A DNA stretch of 64,000 bases from JABDCD01 sp964469525 (lineage in GTDB: Bacteria; Pseudomonadota; Alphaproteobacteria; Rickettsiales; SXRF01). Below are positions 1 through 8,662 of this stretch, one piece after another (position 1 is the first letter of the stretch; each line of letters opens with the position of its first letter). The position numbers and the translations under genes are program-made. The notes under the pieces are model-generated. The model saw nothing but the letters and a program-made list of their open reading frames with translations, did not search any database and was not told the origin of the DNA. The stretch spans positions 83,382 to 147,381 of the forward strand of contig CAYXYU010000005.1 of assembly GCA_964469525.1 (NCBI GenBank), written 5' to 3'.

Positions 1-87
1 GTATTTCAGGGGATTCTTCAAGGAAACACGGGCACTTTTTCAATTCGCTTGTCATTATAGCGGCTTACGTTTATTCCTTTTCCCCCT

Positions 88-1323
88 ATGACCGATCATA
101 CGCCTAAACAGGGGCTTGCCCCCTATGCCTGCCATCCCGGCAATAGCCGCGGCAGGCTGCATAAGGAAGAGGAGAGCGCCAGCCGCTCGCCCTACCAGCG
201 CGACCGCGACCGCATCATCCATTCCACTGCCTTCCGCCGCCTCGAATACAAGACGCAGGTCTTCGTCAACCATGAGGGCGACCATTACCGCACGCGGCTG
301 ACGCATAGCCTGGAGGTGTCGCAACTGGCGCGTTCGATGTGCCGGACGCTCGGCCTCAACGAAGATTTGGGCGAAACGCTGGCGCTGGCGCATGATCTGG
401 GCCATCCGCCGTTCGGCCATGCCGGCGAGGAGGCGCTCGCCGAAGCGATGGAGCCGTTCGGCGGTTTCGACCACAATGCCCATACGCTGCGCATCGTCAC
501 CGCGCTCGAGCAGCGCTATGCCGGGTTCGACGGGCTGAACCTGACTTGGGAGACACTCGAAGGCATCACCAAGCATAACGGGCCGTTGCTGAAGCGCACG
601 GGAGCGTCGATTTTTTCCAAGCTGCTTAACAAACCCTTCTCGCCGACCCTGCCGCGCGCCATCACCGATTACAATGCCAAGCATGATCTCCAGCTCGACT
701 ATTTCGCCGGTGGCGAGGCGCAGATCGCCGCGCTGGCTGACGACATCGCCTATAACAACCATGACATTGATGACGGGTTGCGTGCCGGGCTGTTCACGCT
801 CGAGCAGCTCGATGCGGTGGAAGGGGTTGGCAAGATTTTCCGCGAGGTAAGGAACCGCTACCCCGGCATCGATGAGCCGCGCCTGATCCATGAAGCCATC
901 CGCCGTCTGATCAATCGCATGGTGACCGATCTGACGCGTCATACGGCACAGCGAATCGCCGCCGAGGAGATCGGGACCGTGGACGATATCCGCAAGCTGG
1001 GCGAGCCGCTGGTGGCCTTCTCAGCCGAGATGCAGGAAACTAACCTGAGGCTTAAGGAATTCCTGATGGCGCACATGTACCGCCATTACAAGGTCAACCG
1101 CATGGCGAGCAAGGCCAAGCGCGTCGTGCGCGAGCTGTTCGCCTTCTTCCTCGCCGAGCCGCAATGCCTGCCGACTACCTGGCGTACCATTGCCGGCCAG
1201 CCCAAGAGCGCCACCACCGCCATGGCAGTGTGCGATTTCATTGCCGGCATGACTGATCGCTTCGCGCTTGATGAATACCGCCGCGTGTTTGACGTGCAGG
1301 CGCGGAGCTGGTTGGGGAAGTGA
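88..1323 (+). CDS. dgt: dNTP triphosphohydrolase (dGTPase-like, HD domain)
   Basis: Hydrolyses dNTPs to nucleoside and triphosphate in the cytoplasm. The 411-residue product carries the HD-domain metal residues: H73 in RLTHSLEV, H102-D103 in LAHDLGHPPFGH, and a later DDIAYNNHD segment. Length and sequence fit the type 2 dGTPase-like family of alphaproteobacteria. It is the first gene of a same-strand run leading to argS, the usual order in this class. The 87 bases before the ATG carry no recognisable gene. Substrate preference (dGTP or several dNTPs) cannot be read from the sequence. Confidence in the family is high. Confidence 0.95.
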   Translation: MTDHTPKQGLAPYACHPGNSRGRLHKEEESASRSPYQRDRDRIIHSTAFRRLEYKTQVFVNHEGDHYRTRLTHSLEVSQLARSMCRTLGLNEDLGETLALAHDLGHPPFGHAGEEALAEAMEPFGGFDHNAHTLRIVTALEQRYAGFDGLNLTWETLEGITKHNGPLLKRTGASIFSKLLNKPFSPTLPRAITDYNAKHDLQLDYFAGGEAQIAALADDIAYNNHDIDDGLRAGLFTLEQLDAVEGVGKIFREVRNRYPGIDEPRLIHEAIRRLINRMVTDLTRHTAQRIAAEEIGTVDDIRKLGEPLVAFSAEMQETNLRLKEFLMAHMYRHYKVNRMASKAKRVVRELFAFFLAEPQCLPTTWRTIAGQPKSATTAMAVCDFIAGMTDRFALDEYRRVFDVQARSWLGK

Positions 1324-1325
1324 CG

Positions 1326-1430
1326 GTAAGCCTTAGCGGCTCTGCCGCTTAGGCTCCCGTCATCCCGGCGAAGGCCGGGATCCAGATATAGAATAAGAAC
1401 TGGATTCCCGCCTGCGCGGGAATAACAAAA
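1326..1430. repeat. Intergenic hairpins with dRS3-like GTCATCCCGG repeat
   Basis: The dgt-argS gap holds two structures. The first is a hairpin (about 1328-1354) with arms AGCCTTAGCGGC and GCCGCTTAGGCT. The second is a repeat that opens GTCATCCCGGCGAAGGCC and closes ACTGGATTCCCGCCTGCGC...AATAACA. The latter belongs to the widespread proteobacterial (dRS3-like) repeat family also seen at 7256, 10284 and 52043. Confidence 0.8.
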
Positions 1431-1440
1431 AGAAAAAGAA

Positions 1441-3248
1441 ATGAATATTTTCAAACAAATAGAACAAAGCATTCATGCAATAGTTGAGCGACTGAAGGCG
1501 GAGGGTAAGCTGCCCGAAACCGTTTCGGCAGCAAAAGTGGAGGCCACTCCATCGCGTGAAGCGTCGCATGGCGACATTGCCACCAATGCCGCGATGGTAC
1601 TGGCGGCGCAGGCGGGAAAGAAGCCCCGCGAGATCGCCGATTTGCTGGTTGATTATTTAACCAAAATAGAAGGAGTGGCAAGGGCTGACATCGCTGGCCC
1701 GGGATTCATCAACCTGACACTTGCGCCTTCGGTATGGCAGCAATCCATTGCGACCATTCTCGAACACGGCCGCGGGTACGGTAATAGCAATATTGGTCAA
1801 GGCAGGAGGGCCAATGTCGAATATGTCTCGGCCAATCCGACTGGCCCGATGCATGTCGGCCACGGGCGTGGCGCGGTCTATGGCGATGCGCTGGCTACCT
1901 TGCTGCTGAAAGCAGGATATAACGTCACCAAGGAATATTACATCAACGATGCCGGGGCACAGGTCGACAAGGTGGCCGAATCGGTTTACCTGCGTTACCG
2001 TGAAGCCTGCGGCGAAGCCATCGGGGAAATTCCGGAAGGACTTTACCCCGGCGATTACCTGATCCCGATCGGTGAGGCGCTGCGTCGCCTTCATGACCGC
2101 AGACTGCTTACCATGGATCGTGCCCAGTGGCTGCCCATCGTGCGCGACTATGCGTTAGAAGCGATCATGGTAATGATCAAGGACGACTTGGCGGCACTAG
2201 GCATTCATCATGATGTTTTCACTTCCGAGCGAGCATTAACGCAAGCGGGTAAAGTTGACGAGGCGATCCGCGTACTGGACGAGAAGGGGCTGGTTTATAC
2301 CGGCGTGCTGGAGCCCCCTAAAGGTAAGACGCCCGAGGACTGGGAACCGCGGCCGCAGACCTTGTTCAAGTCTTCGGAATTTGGCGACGACTGCGACCGT
2401 CCGGTGAAGAAATCCGACGGTAGCTGGACCTATTTCGCTCCTGACATCGCCTACCATTTCGACAAGTGTAAGCGCGGCTTCGACCTGCTGATCGACGTAT
2501 TCGGCGCCGATCACGGCGGCTACGTCAAACGCATCAAGGCGGTGGTGCAGGCCCTCTCCGGCGGCAAGGTGGAGATGGAGGTGAAGCTCTGCCAGCTGGT
2601 GAAGTTCCTGCGCGGCGGCGAGCCGATGAAAATGTCCAAGCGCGCCGGCACCTTCGTCACCGTGCGCGAAGTGGTGGACGAGGTAGGCAGGGACGTGTTC
2701 CGCTTCATCATGCTCACCCGCAAGAACGACGTGCCGCTCGATTTCGATTTCCAGAAGGTGATGGAGCAGTCGAAGGACAACCCGGTATTCTACGTGCAGT
2801 ACGCGCATGCGCGTTGCCGGTCGATCGCCAGGCGGGCGGCAGAGGAGATGCCGGAGGCGCTTAAGAGATGTGAGGAGCTGGGGATGTGGGAATGTGGGGA
2901 AAAGAAAGTATCTCCACCTCTTCACCTCTCCCCCCCCCCCATCTCCTCTCCCGCCTCACCCACCCCGAAGAGCTCGCCCTCATCCGCCAGATGTGCAACT
3001 GGCCGCGGCTGGTCGAGCAGGCGGCGGTTGCCCTCGAGCCGCACCGCGTCGCGTTCTATCTTTACGATCTGGCGTCCACCTTCCATGGCCTGTGGAATCT
3101 CGGCAATGACGATTCCGGCCTGCGCTTCCTGGTCAGGGATGATGTAGAACTGACGGCCGCGCGGCTGGCGCTGTCGCAGGCGCTGTCGCAGGTGATTGCC
3201 TCGGGGCTTCTGGTTTTGGGGGTTGAGCCGGCGGAGGAAATGCGCTAG
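1441..3248 (+). CDS. argS: Arginyl-tRNA synthetase, frame broken at an 11-C run
   Basis: Charges tRNA-Arg with arginine (class I synthetase). The N-terminal domain, the HIGH-type motif [13 protein letters not shown] and the KMSK segment [13 protein letters not shown] are all present. Frame 1 runs well past residue 470, but the conserved C-terminal anticodon-binding part ([13 protein letters not shown] to VEPAEEMR) is read in frame 3. The switch falls at a run of eleven C (2930-2940), just after an imperfect inverted repeat (2865-2884 with 2911-2930). One more C, or two fewer, would restore one frame ending at 3248. Since ArgS is essential, the break is probably a homopolymer miscount, or a slippage site. 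As sequenced, translation would end at 3147. SPOR gene follows 30 bases on. Confidence 0.85.
2865..2940. repeat. Hairpin insertion with poly-C tract inside argS
   Basis: Left arm 2865-2884 (GAGATGTGAGGAGCTGGGGA) and right arm 2911-2930 pair at about 16 of 20 positions. The loop contains heptamer-like GATGTGG-GAATGTG units. The right arm runs into eleven consecutive C. It encodes roughly 25 residues that have no counterpart that I recall in ArgS proteins, just before the conserved C-terminal domain. Confidence 0.6.
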
Positions 3249-3278
3249 TACAGGGCGCGTAAAAGCGGTTACGGAAAG

Positions 3279-4175
3279 ATGTACGAAGATCCGGACGACA
3301 GGGATTTCATGATCGAAGGGGAGGGGCTGCCGCACGGCATGGCCCGCTGGCTGCCGAGCTTGGTGGTGTTGACGGCCATCGGCGGCTTCCTGACGCTCGC
3401 CTGGTATGCCTATCATGCGGGGACTCAGTCAGTGCGCGATGAAGACCTGCTGGTGGTTGAGGCGGACGATTCGCCGATCAAGGAAAAGCCGCTCGACCCC
3501 GGCGGCATGCAGTTCCCCGATCAGGACAAGACCGTGTTCGAGACTTTCTCTGCCAAGCGCGACAATCCCAAGGTAGAGCGCGTGCTGCCGCCGCCCGAGG
3601 AGCCTATCATGGTGGAAACGGCAGCGCCGGCGCCTGTCGAGCCGCCGGTTGCCTCCGATAAGCCGGAACTGGTCATCGGCGCCGATACCGGCGTGGCAGT
3701 GAAACTCCCGGCTGATGAGGCACCGAAACCGAAAGCGGAGGATGTAGCCAGGGCGAAGGAAGCGGCCAGGCCGATGCCTTCCCTTTCCAAAGACGTAGCG
3801 CCTGCCGACAATCAGGCGGAAACCTTCATTGCCAGAAACGAGGCGAAGGCCGAAACCGTGAAGAAGGAAGCAGCAAAAACGGAAGAAAAACTGATCTCGC
3901 CGGCCGATGCTGTTCCTGCCTCCGGCAACGTCAGAATACAACTGGGTGCCTACCGGTCGGAAGAGGAGGCGCTTGCCGCCTGGGGCAAGATCGTGCGCAA
4001 GCATGCCAACCTGCTGTCGGGGCGCGAGCGCCTGATCGTCAGGGCCGACCTCGGCGCGAAAGGGATTTATTACCGCCTGCGTATCCCCGGCTTTGCCAAT
4101 ACGCTGGAAGCCAAGGCAATGTGCGACAAGCTGACGGCCAGGGGGCAGGCCTGCATCCTCGCCCCTGCCAGATAA
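3279..4175 (+). CDS. SPOR-domain membrane protein
   Basis: Single-pass inner-membrane protein of 298 residues. It has a short cytoplasmic N-terminus, one membrane helix at about 24-44 (WLPSLVVLTAIGGFLTLAW), a long Pro/Ala/Glu/Lys-rich periplasmic stalk, and a C-terminal SPOR domain from about 217 (VRIQLGAYRSEEEA to the end). SPOR domains bind septal peptidoglycan stripped of stem peptides. Its position between argS and nagZ is the standard alphaproteobacterial arrangement and suits a role in cell-wall work at the division site. nagZ follows four bases after the stop. Confidence 0.88.
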   Translation: MYEDPDDRDFMIEGEGLPHGMARWLPSLVVLTAIGGFLTLAWYAYHAGTQSVRDEDLLVVEADDSPIKEKPLDPGGMQFPDQDKTVFETFSAKRDNPKVERVLPPPEEPIMVETAAPAPVEPPVASDKPELVIGADTGVAVKLPADEAPKPKAEDVARAKEAARPMPSLSKDVAPADNQAETFIARNEAKAETVKKEAAKTEEKLISPADAVPASGNVRIQLGAYRSEEEALAAWGKIVRKHANLLSGRERLIVRADLGAKGIYYRLRIPGFANTLEAKAMCDKLTARGQACILAPAR

Positions 4176-4179
4176 CCGT

Positions 4180-5199
4180 ATGGCATCACCGCTCTCTGCT
4201 GTTATATTCGATACCGAAGGCACCACGCTGACTTCAGAAGAGAAAGCCTTTTTTCGCGACATCAACCCGTTCGGCTATATCCTCTTTGCACGCCACTGTA
4301 CCTCTCCCGAGGATGTGAAACGGCTTATTGGTGAATTGAAATCGCTGTCGGGGCGCGACCGGCTGCCGGTGCTGATCGACCAGGAAGGCGGACGCGTGGC
4401 GCGGCTTAAGCCGCCGCACTGGCCCAAATACCCGCCCGCCGGCGTCTTTGCCACTATGGCGAGTGCCGACCGCGAGAGCGCGCATAACGCCGTGTATCTC
4501 AACGCACGGCTGATCGCTGCCGATCTGTATGAGCTTGGTATCACCGTGGATTGCGCACCGCTGGCTGATCTACCGGTCGAAGGGGCGCACGATATCATCG
4601 GGGATCGCGCCTTCGGACGTGAGGCCGATCAGGTGGTCTACCTGGCGCGGGCGCAGGCAAAGGGCCTGATGGATGGCGGCATCGTACCGGTCCTGAAGCA
4701 TATCCCCGGCCATGGCCGCGCCTTCGCCGACAGCCATGAGGAGCTGCCGGTGGTGAAGGAGCCGCTGGAGGTATTGCGGAAAACCGATTTCGTACCCTTC
4801 AAGGCGCTGGCCAGCCTCCCGATGGCGATGACGGCGCATGTGCTCTATACCGCGATTGACGAGGTACATATGGCGACCTGCTCAAAGAAGGCCATTGCGC
4901 TGATTCGCGGGGAGCTTGGTTTCAAGGGACTGCTGCTGTCGGATGATCTGTCGATGAAGGCAATGGGCGGCAGCCTTGACAGCCGTGCCCGCGATGCGCT
5001 GGCGGCAGGCTGCGATGTGGTGCTGCATTGCAACGGCACGCTGGACGAGCGGAAGGAAGTGGCTAAGGGGGTATCCGTGCTGGAAGGCGAAGCGCTGGCC
5101 CGCGCTGAAACGGCGATGCGCTCAGTGCGCACGCCGGTGACGTTTGATCACATCGAGGCCCGCCGTACGCTGGACGAGATGCTAAAGGTATATGCATAA
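4180..5199 (+). CDS. nagZ: Beta-N-acetylhexosaminidase (GH3)
   Basis: Cytosolic glycosidase that removes GlcNAc from anhydromuropeptides during peptidoglycan recycling. At 339 residues it has the normal NagZ length. The substrate-binding KHIPGHG motif is at 173-179, the mobile loop with the D184/H186 pair follows it, and the SDDLSMKAMG segment at about 254-263 holds the catalytic aspartate. It starts four bases after the SPOR gene, so the two are probably co-transcribed. In many relatives scpA and scpB come next; here an M50 protease does. Confidence 0.93.
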   Translation: MASPLSAVIFDTEGTTLTSEEKAFFRDINPFGYILFARHCTSPEDVKRLIGELKSLSGRDRLPVLIDQEGGRVARLKPPHWPKYPPAGVFATMASADRESAHNAVYLNARLIAADLYELGITVDCAPLADLPVEGAHDIIGDRAFGREADQVVYLARAQAKGLMDGGIVPVLKHIPGHGRAFADSHEELPVVKEPLEVLRKTDFVPFKALASLPMAMTAHVLYTAIDEVHMATCSKKAIALIRGELGFKGLLLSDDLSMKAMGGSLDSRARDALAAGCDVVLHCNGTLDERKEVAKGVSVLEGEALARAETAMRSVRTPVTFDHIEARRTLDEMLKVYA

Positions 5200-5203
5200 T
5201 ATT

Positions 5204-5307
5204 CCCTCTCCCGCATTGCGGGAGAGGGTTAGGGTGAGGGCGCTTGGGTAATAAGTGCGCAAGGAAGCGCCTTCACCCCGGCCCTCTCCCGTAAACGGGA
5301 GAGGGGG
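5204..5307. repeat. CCCTCTCCCG-family inverted repeat
   Basis: Two GC-rich hairpins (CCCTCTCCCGCATTGCGGG and CCCTCTCCCGTAAACGGGAG) flank a GTGAGGGCGC...GCGCCTTCAC pair, making a roughly 100-base palindromic unit between nagZ and the M50 protease gene. Same family as pieces at 29366, 44401, 48163 and the insertions in mutY and tgt. Confidence 0.85.
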
Positions 5308-5315
5308 AAGGAGAA

Positions 5316-5984
5316 ATGCCCGACTGGTTATTGGACGCCTCCGCCTGGGTGCTGCCGGTGATTCTGGCGGTGACCCTGCACGAGGCGGCGCATGGCTGGG
5401 TGGCTGAGCGCTTTGGCGACGATACGGCAAGGCGGGCAGGGCGCGTCACCTTCAATCCCTTGAAGCATGTCGACCGCTTCGGCACGATTATCTTTCCGGC
5501 TGTGCTGTTGCTACTCAAATCGCCGGTCGTGATCGGCTACGCTAAGCCGGTGCCGGTGAATTTCCACCGCCTGCAGCCGCCGCGCCGGGGCATGCTGCTG
5601 GTGGCGCTGGCCGGGCCGGGCACTAACATCCTTCTGGCGGTCGTCTCGGCGCTGCTGCTGCATATCGAGGCGTGGGTGACGCCGGAGGAGGCGCCATGGC
5701 TTTACCAGAACCTCTACCGTTCACTACTCATCAACTGCGTGCTGGCGGTATTCAACCTGCTGCCCATCCTGCCGCTCGACGGCGGCCGCGTCATCGACGC
5801 TCTTCTGCCGTCGGGCGCCCTGAAGCGTCGGTTCGAGACGCTGGAGCGTTACGGCATCCTGCTCGTACTGGCGGCGCTGCTGGTGCCGCCCGCGCTCGGC
5901 TTTTACCAGGTGCAGGCGGTCATCACCGTGCCTTCCTTCTGGCTGCTGGAGAATATCCTGTACCTGACGGGGAATGGCGGGTGA
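5316..5984 (+). CDS. Site-2-protease-like M50 metallopeptidase
   Basis: Intramembrane zinc protease-like protein of 222 residues with several hydrophobic helices. The HExxH motif is HEAAH at 22-26 in the first helix, and the second metal-ligand region is NLLPILPLDGGRV near residue 150. There is no PDZ or CBS domain, so it matches the short Rip3/YwhC-type group rather than RseP. Substrates are unknown. The start directly follows a repeat that supplies the GGGAAGGAG ribosome-binding site. It occupies the place where scpAB often lies. Confidence 0.85.
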   Translation: MPDWLLDASAWVLPVILAVTLHEAAHGWVAERFGDDTARRAGRVTFNPLKHVDRFGTIIFPAVLLLLKSPVVIGYAKPVPVNFHRLQPPRRGMLLVALAGPGTNILLAVVSALLLHIEAWVTPEEAPWLYQNLYRSLLINCVLAVFNLLPILPLDGGRVIDALLPSGALKRRFETLERYGILLVLAALLVPPALGFYQVQAVITVPSFWLLENILYLTGNGG

Positions 5985-6039
5985 CACGGCAGCCGAATTT
6001 GTGTTAACCTGCTGCCGAATCAATCATTAGGAGAAAATC

Positions 6040-6195
6040 ATGGGACTGAGTTTCTGGCATCTGCTGCTGATCCTGATCGTGGTGTTCGTGCTGTTCGGGG
6101 CGGGCAAGCTTCCGAAGGTGATGGGCGACGTCGGCAAGGGCATCCGCAATTTGCGCGAAGGCCTGAAGGGCGACGAGGAGAAGGATAATAGATGA
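6040..6195 (+). CDS. tatA: Twin-arginine translocase subunit TatA (short)
   Basis: Forms the pore component of the Tat system, which exports folded proteins. The 51-residue product has the N-terminal membrane helix (WHLLLILIVVFVLFGAGK) and the amphipathic helix with LPKVMGDVGKGIRN. A clear AGGAG site precedes the ATG. The usual charged tail is almost absent: the last codons and the TGA stop lie inside an inverted repeat that fills the gap to tatB. TatA proteins are commonly 70-90 residues, so the tail may have been cut by the repeat. Family assignment is firm from the sequence and from the tatB-tatC neighbours. Confidence 0.9.
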   Translation: MGLSFWHLLLILIVVFVLFGAGKLPKVMGDVGKGIRNLREGLKGDEEKDNR

Positions 6196-6260
6196 TAAGA
6201 TGAGAGATGATATGAACTGCATATCTTTCCTATCATCGATCATCTTATCATCCATCATCT
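6183..6260. repeat. ATAATGGATGATAAG-family inverted repeat (empty copy)
   Basis: Left arm 6183-6212 and right arm 6231-6260 pair at 25 of 30 positions around an 18-base spacer. The left arm supplies the tatA stop and the right arm abuts the tatB ATG, leaving no Shine-Dalgarno sequence. Related copies are at 29840-30313, with a gene inside, and at 35983-36060. Confidence 0.85.
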
Positions 6261-6533
6261 ATGTTTGACCTCTCCTTCGCCGAACTGGCGCTGATCATCA
6301 TCGTCGCGGTGGTTTTCATCGGGCCGAAAGACTTGCCGGTGGTGTTGCGCGCGTTGTCGAAAGCCATGCGCAGCATTCGCCGCTTCGGGCAGGAATTGAA
6401 GTGCGAGTTCGACAAGTTGTCGGAGGAAGCTGGCGTTGAAGATATCCGGCGCGAGGTACGCATGATCAGGGGCGATGATGGCAGGCTCTATGAGAGCTAC
6501 GATATTCCGACGGACAAACGCCATGACGGATGA
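6261..6533 (+). CDS. tatB: Twin-arginine translocase subunit TatB
   Basis: Part of the TatBC receptor that recognises twin-arginine signal peptides. The 90-residue protein has the N-terminal helix (LALIIIVAVVFIGPKDLP) with the TatB-type GPKDLP turn and an amphipathic helix; the tail is short for the family. No Shine-Dalgarno sequence is seen because the inverted repeat runs up to the ATG, so translation may rely on coupling or on unfolding of the hairpin. The last 11 bases overlap tatC. Confidence 0.92.
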   Translation: MFDLSFAELALIIIVAVVFIGPKDLPVVLRALSKAMRSIRRFGQELKCEFDKLSEEAGVEDIRREVRMIRGDDGRLYESYDIPTDKRHDG

Positions 6534-7284
6534 GGACGCACTTCCTTCCCAACCGCTGCTGTCTCACTTCATTGAGCTGAAACGGCGTTTGCTTATCTCG
6601 CTGCTGGCGTTCATCGCTGCCACCATCGCCTGCTATCTGGTGGCGGGGGACCTCTATTCCTTTCTGGTGCAGCCGTTGGCCGAGGCGTTTGAGGATCCGG
6701 CGCAGCGCCGCCTGATCTATACCGGGCTTGCCGAAGCCTTCATCAGCTATCTGCGTCTGGCGGTGTTCGGCGGGTTCCTGCTGGCCTTCCCGGTCATCGC
6801 GGCGCAGCTCTACCTGTTCCTCGCCCCCGGTCTCTACAAGCAGGAGCGGCGCGCGCTGGTTCCCTATCTGGTGGCGGCGCCGGTACTGTTCCTCACCGGG
6901 GCGGCTTTCGTCTATTATTTCATCTTCCCGGCGGCGTGGCGATTCTTCCTCGGCTTCGAAGCGCCGGGCGGGGAGGGGCTGCCCATCCAGCTCGAAGCGC
7001 GGGTGGCCGATTACCTGTCGCTCTCCATGCACCTGATCATCGCCTTCGGCCTGTCCTTCCAGCTGCCGGTCATCCTGGTGCTGCTGGTACGCTCCGGCCT
7101 GATGGCGGTGGAGACGCTGAAAAAAGGGCGGCGCTATGCCGTCGTCATCATCGTCACCGTCGCCGCTTTCATCACGCCCCCCGATATGTTCAGCCAGATT
7201 GCCCTTTCCGTGCCGCTTTATATGTTATATGAAATGTCGATTTTATTATGTAGTCGTCATTCCCGCGCAGGCGGGAATCCATAA
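6523..7284 (+). CDS. tatC: Twin-arginine translocase subunit TatC
   Basis: Six-helix membrane protein that binds the twin-arginine signal. The chosen start MTDEDALPSQP overlaps tatB by 11 bases; an in-frame upstream extension lies wholly in tatB and is unlikely. Conserved parts include LLSHFIELKRRLL, FLAPGLYKQERR, and the periplasmic and ITPPDMFSQ loops. After MLYEMSILL the reading frame enters a dRS3-like repeat and ends in CSRHSRAGGNP, so the normal C-terminal tail has been replaced by repeat-encoded residues. The core is complete, and the gene is probably functional. Confidence 0.95.
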   Translation: MTDEDALPSQPLLSHFIELKRRLLISLLAFIAATIACYLVAGDLYSFLVQPLAEAFEDPAQRRLIYTGLAEAFISYLRLAVFGGFLLAFPVIAAQLYLFLAPGLYKQERRALVPYLVAAPVLFLTGAAFVYYFIFPAAWRFFLGFEAPGGEGLPIQLEARVADYLSLSMHLIIAFGLSFQLPVILVLLVRSGLMAVETLKKGRRYAVVIIVTVAAFITPPDMFSQIALSVPLYMLYEMSILLCSRHSRAGGNP

Positions 7285-7355
7285 CCACCAGCCTTGCGGT
7301 CATTTGCTAAACTCGCCGTTTCTGGAATATGGATCCCTGCCTGCGCGGGGATGAC
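7256..7355. repeat. dRS3-like repeat at the end of tatC
   Basis: A 100-base unit opens GTCATTCCCGCGCAGGCGGG and closes CCCTGCCTGCGCGGGGATGAC. Its inner edges (GGAATCCATAACCA and TCTGGAATATGGAT) match the shorter copy inside queA (52043-52114), so the two are clearly related elements. Here it supplies the end of TatC. Confidence 0.88.
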
Positions 7356-7373
7356 AAAAAAAGAGAGTCGGAA

Positions 7374-8648
7374 ATGCATGACATCAAATTCATCCGTGCC
7401 AACCCCGAAGCGTTCGACGAGGCGCTGCGCCGGCGCGGCCTGTCGCCCGCCGCGCAGCACCTGCTGAAGCTCGACGAGGAGAAGCGCCGCCTGCAGACCG
7501 AGATCCAGAACTGGCAGAGCGAGAAGAACAAGATCGCCAAGGAAATCGGCATGGCCAAGGCGAAGGGCGATCAGGCGCGCTTCGACGAGTTGATGATGAA
7601 GCAAGGTGTCTCCGCCTCCGGCGCGCAGCAGCATGAGGACAACCTGGCGCGGCTCGATGCCAGCTTGCGGGATTTCCTGAATGACATTCCCAATATTCCC
7701 GCCGACGATGTTCCCGAGGGGAAGGACGAGAAGGATAATAAGCAGATCCGCATCCACGGCGATAAGCCGAAACTGGATTTCGCGGCGAAGCTGCATGACG
7801 AGCTGGGCGAAAAGCTCGGCATGATGGATTTCTCTGCCGCCGCCAAAATCTCCGGCGCGCGTTTCGTCGTGCTCAAAGGCCAGCTGGCCCGCATGGAACG
7901 CGCCCTCGCTTCCTTCTTCCTCGATCACAACATCGCCAGCGGTTATACGGAAGTGGTGCCGCCGTTTCTGGTGCGCGACAACGCTGCCTATGGCACCGGG
8001 CAGCTTCCGAAATTCAGCGAGGATCTATTCAAAACCACCAACGGCTACTGGCTCATCCCCACCGCCGAAGTGCCGCTGACCAACCTGGTGGCAGATGAAA
8101 TTCTCGACGAGGAAAAACTGCCGCTGCGCTTTACCGCCTACACGCCGTGCTTCCGCTCCGAGGCGGGCGCGGCGGGCAAGGACACGCGCGGCATGATCCG
8201 CCAGCACCAGTTCAGCAAAGTCGAGTTGGTCAGCATCACCCATCCCGATAAGTCGAAGGAAGAGCATGAGCGCATGACCGAAACCGCCGAAGCGCTACTG
8301 AAAAAGCTCGGGCTGCATTTCCGCACCATGCTGCTCTGCACCGGCGACATGGGTTTCTCGGCCGAGAAAACCTACGACATCGAGGTATGGATGCCGGGGC
8401 AGAATGCCTACCGCGAAATCTCCAGCTGCTCCAACTGCGGCCCCTTCCAGGCGCGGCGCATGAAAGCCCGTTTCAAGCCCAAAGGGGGCAAGGGGACGGA
8501 ATTCGTGCACACGCTGAACGGCTCCGGCCTTCCCATCGGCCGCACGCTGGTCGCCATCATGGAGAATTACCAGAATGTCGACGGCAGCATCACCGTGCCG
8601 GAAGCATTACGCCCATACATGGGCATTGACGTGATTCGTGAGGCGTGA
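7374..8648 (+). CDS. serS: Seryl-tRNA synthetase
   Basis: Class II synthetase that charges tRNA-Ser and tRNA-Sec. The start [14 protein letters not shown] is chosen because it is the usual SerS N-terminus; upstream in-frame codons are repeat sequence. The 424 residues comprise the N-terminal coiled-coil arm (about 30-100) and the catalytic core with [23 protein letters not shown] (motif 2) and [19 protein letters not shown] (motif 3). It lies downstream of tatC and upstream of surE, the standard order in this class. Confidence 0.97.
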   Translation: MHDIKFIRANPEAFDEALRRRGLSPAAQHLLKLDEEKRRLQTEIQNWQSEKNKIAKEIGMAKAKGDQARFDELMMKQGVSASGAQQHEDNLARLDASLRDFLNDIPNIPADDVPEGKDEKDNKQIRIHGDKPKLDFAAKLHDELGEKLGMMDFSAAAKISGARFVVLKGQLARMERALASFFLDHNIASGYTEVVPPFLVRDNAAYGTGQLPKFSEDLFKTTNGYWLIPTAEVPLTNLVADEILDEEKLPLRFTAYTPCFRSEAGAAGKDTRGMIRQHQFSKVELVSITHPDKSKEEHERMTETAEALLKKLGLHFRTMLLCTGDMGFSAEKTYDIEVWMPGQNAYREISSCSNCGPFQARRMKARFKPKGGKGTEFVHTLNGSGLPIGRTLVAIMENYQNVDGSITVPEALRPYMGIDVIREA

Positions 8649-8662
8649 ATCGTGATGCCTGT

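Noticed and set aside
5204..6039. scpA/scpB expected between nagZ and tatA
   Set aside because: The only gene here is the M50 protease; absence from this locus says nothing about the rest of the genome, so I do not claim loss.
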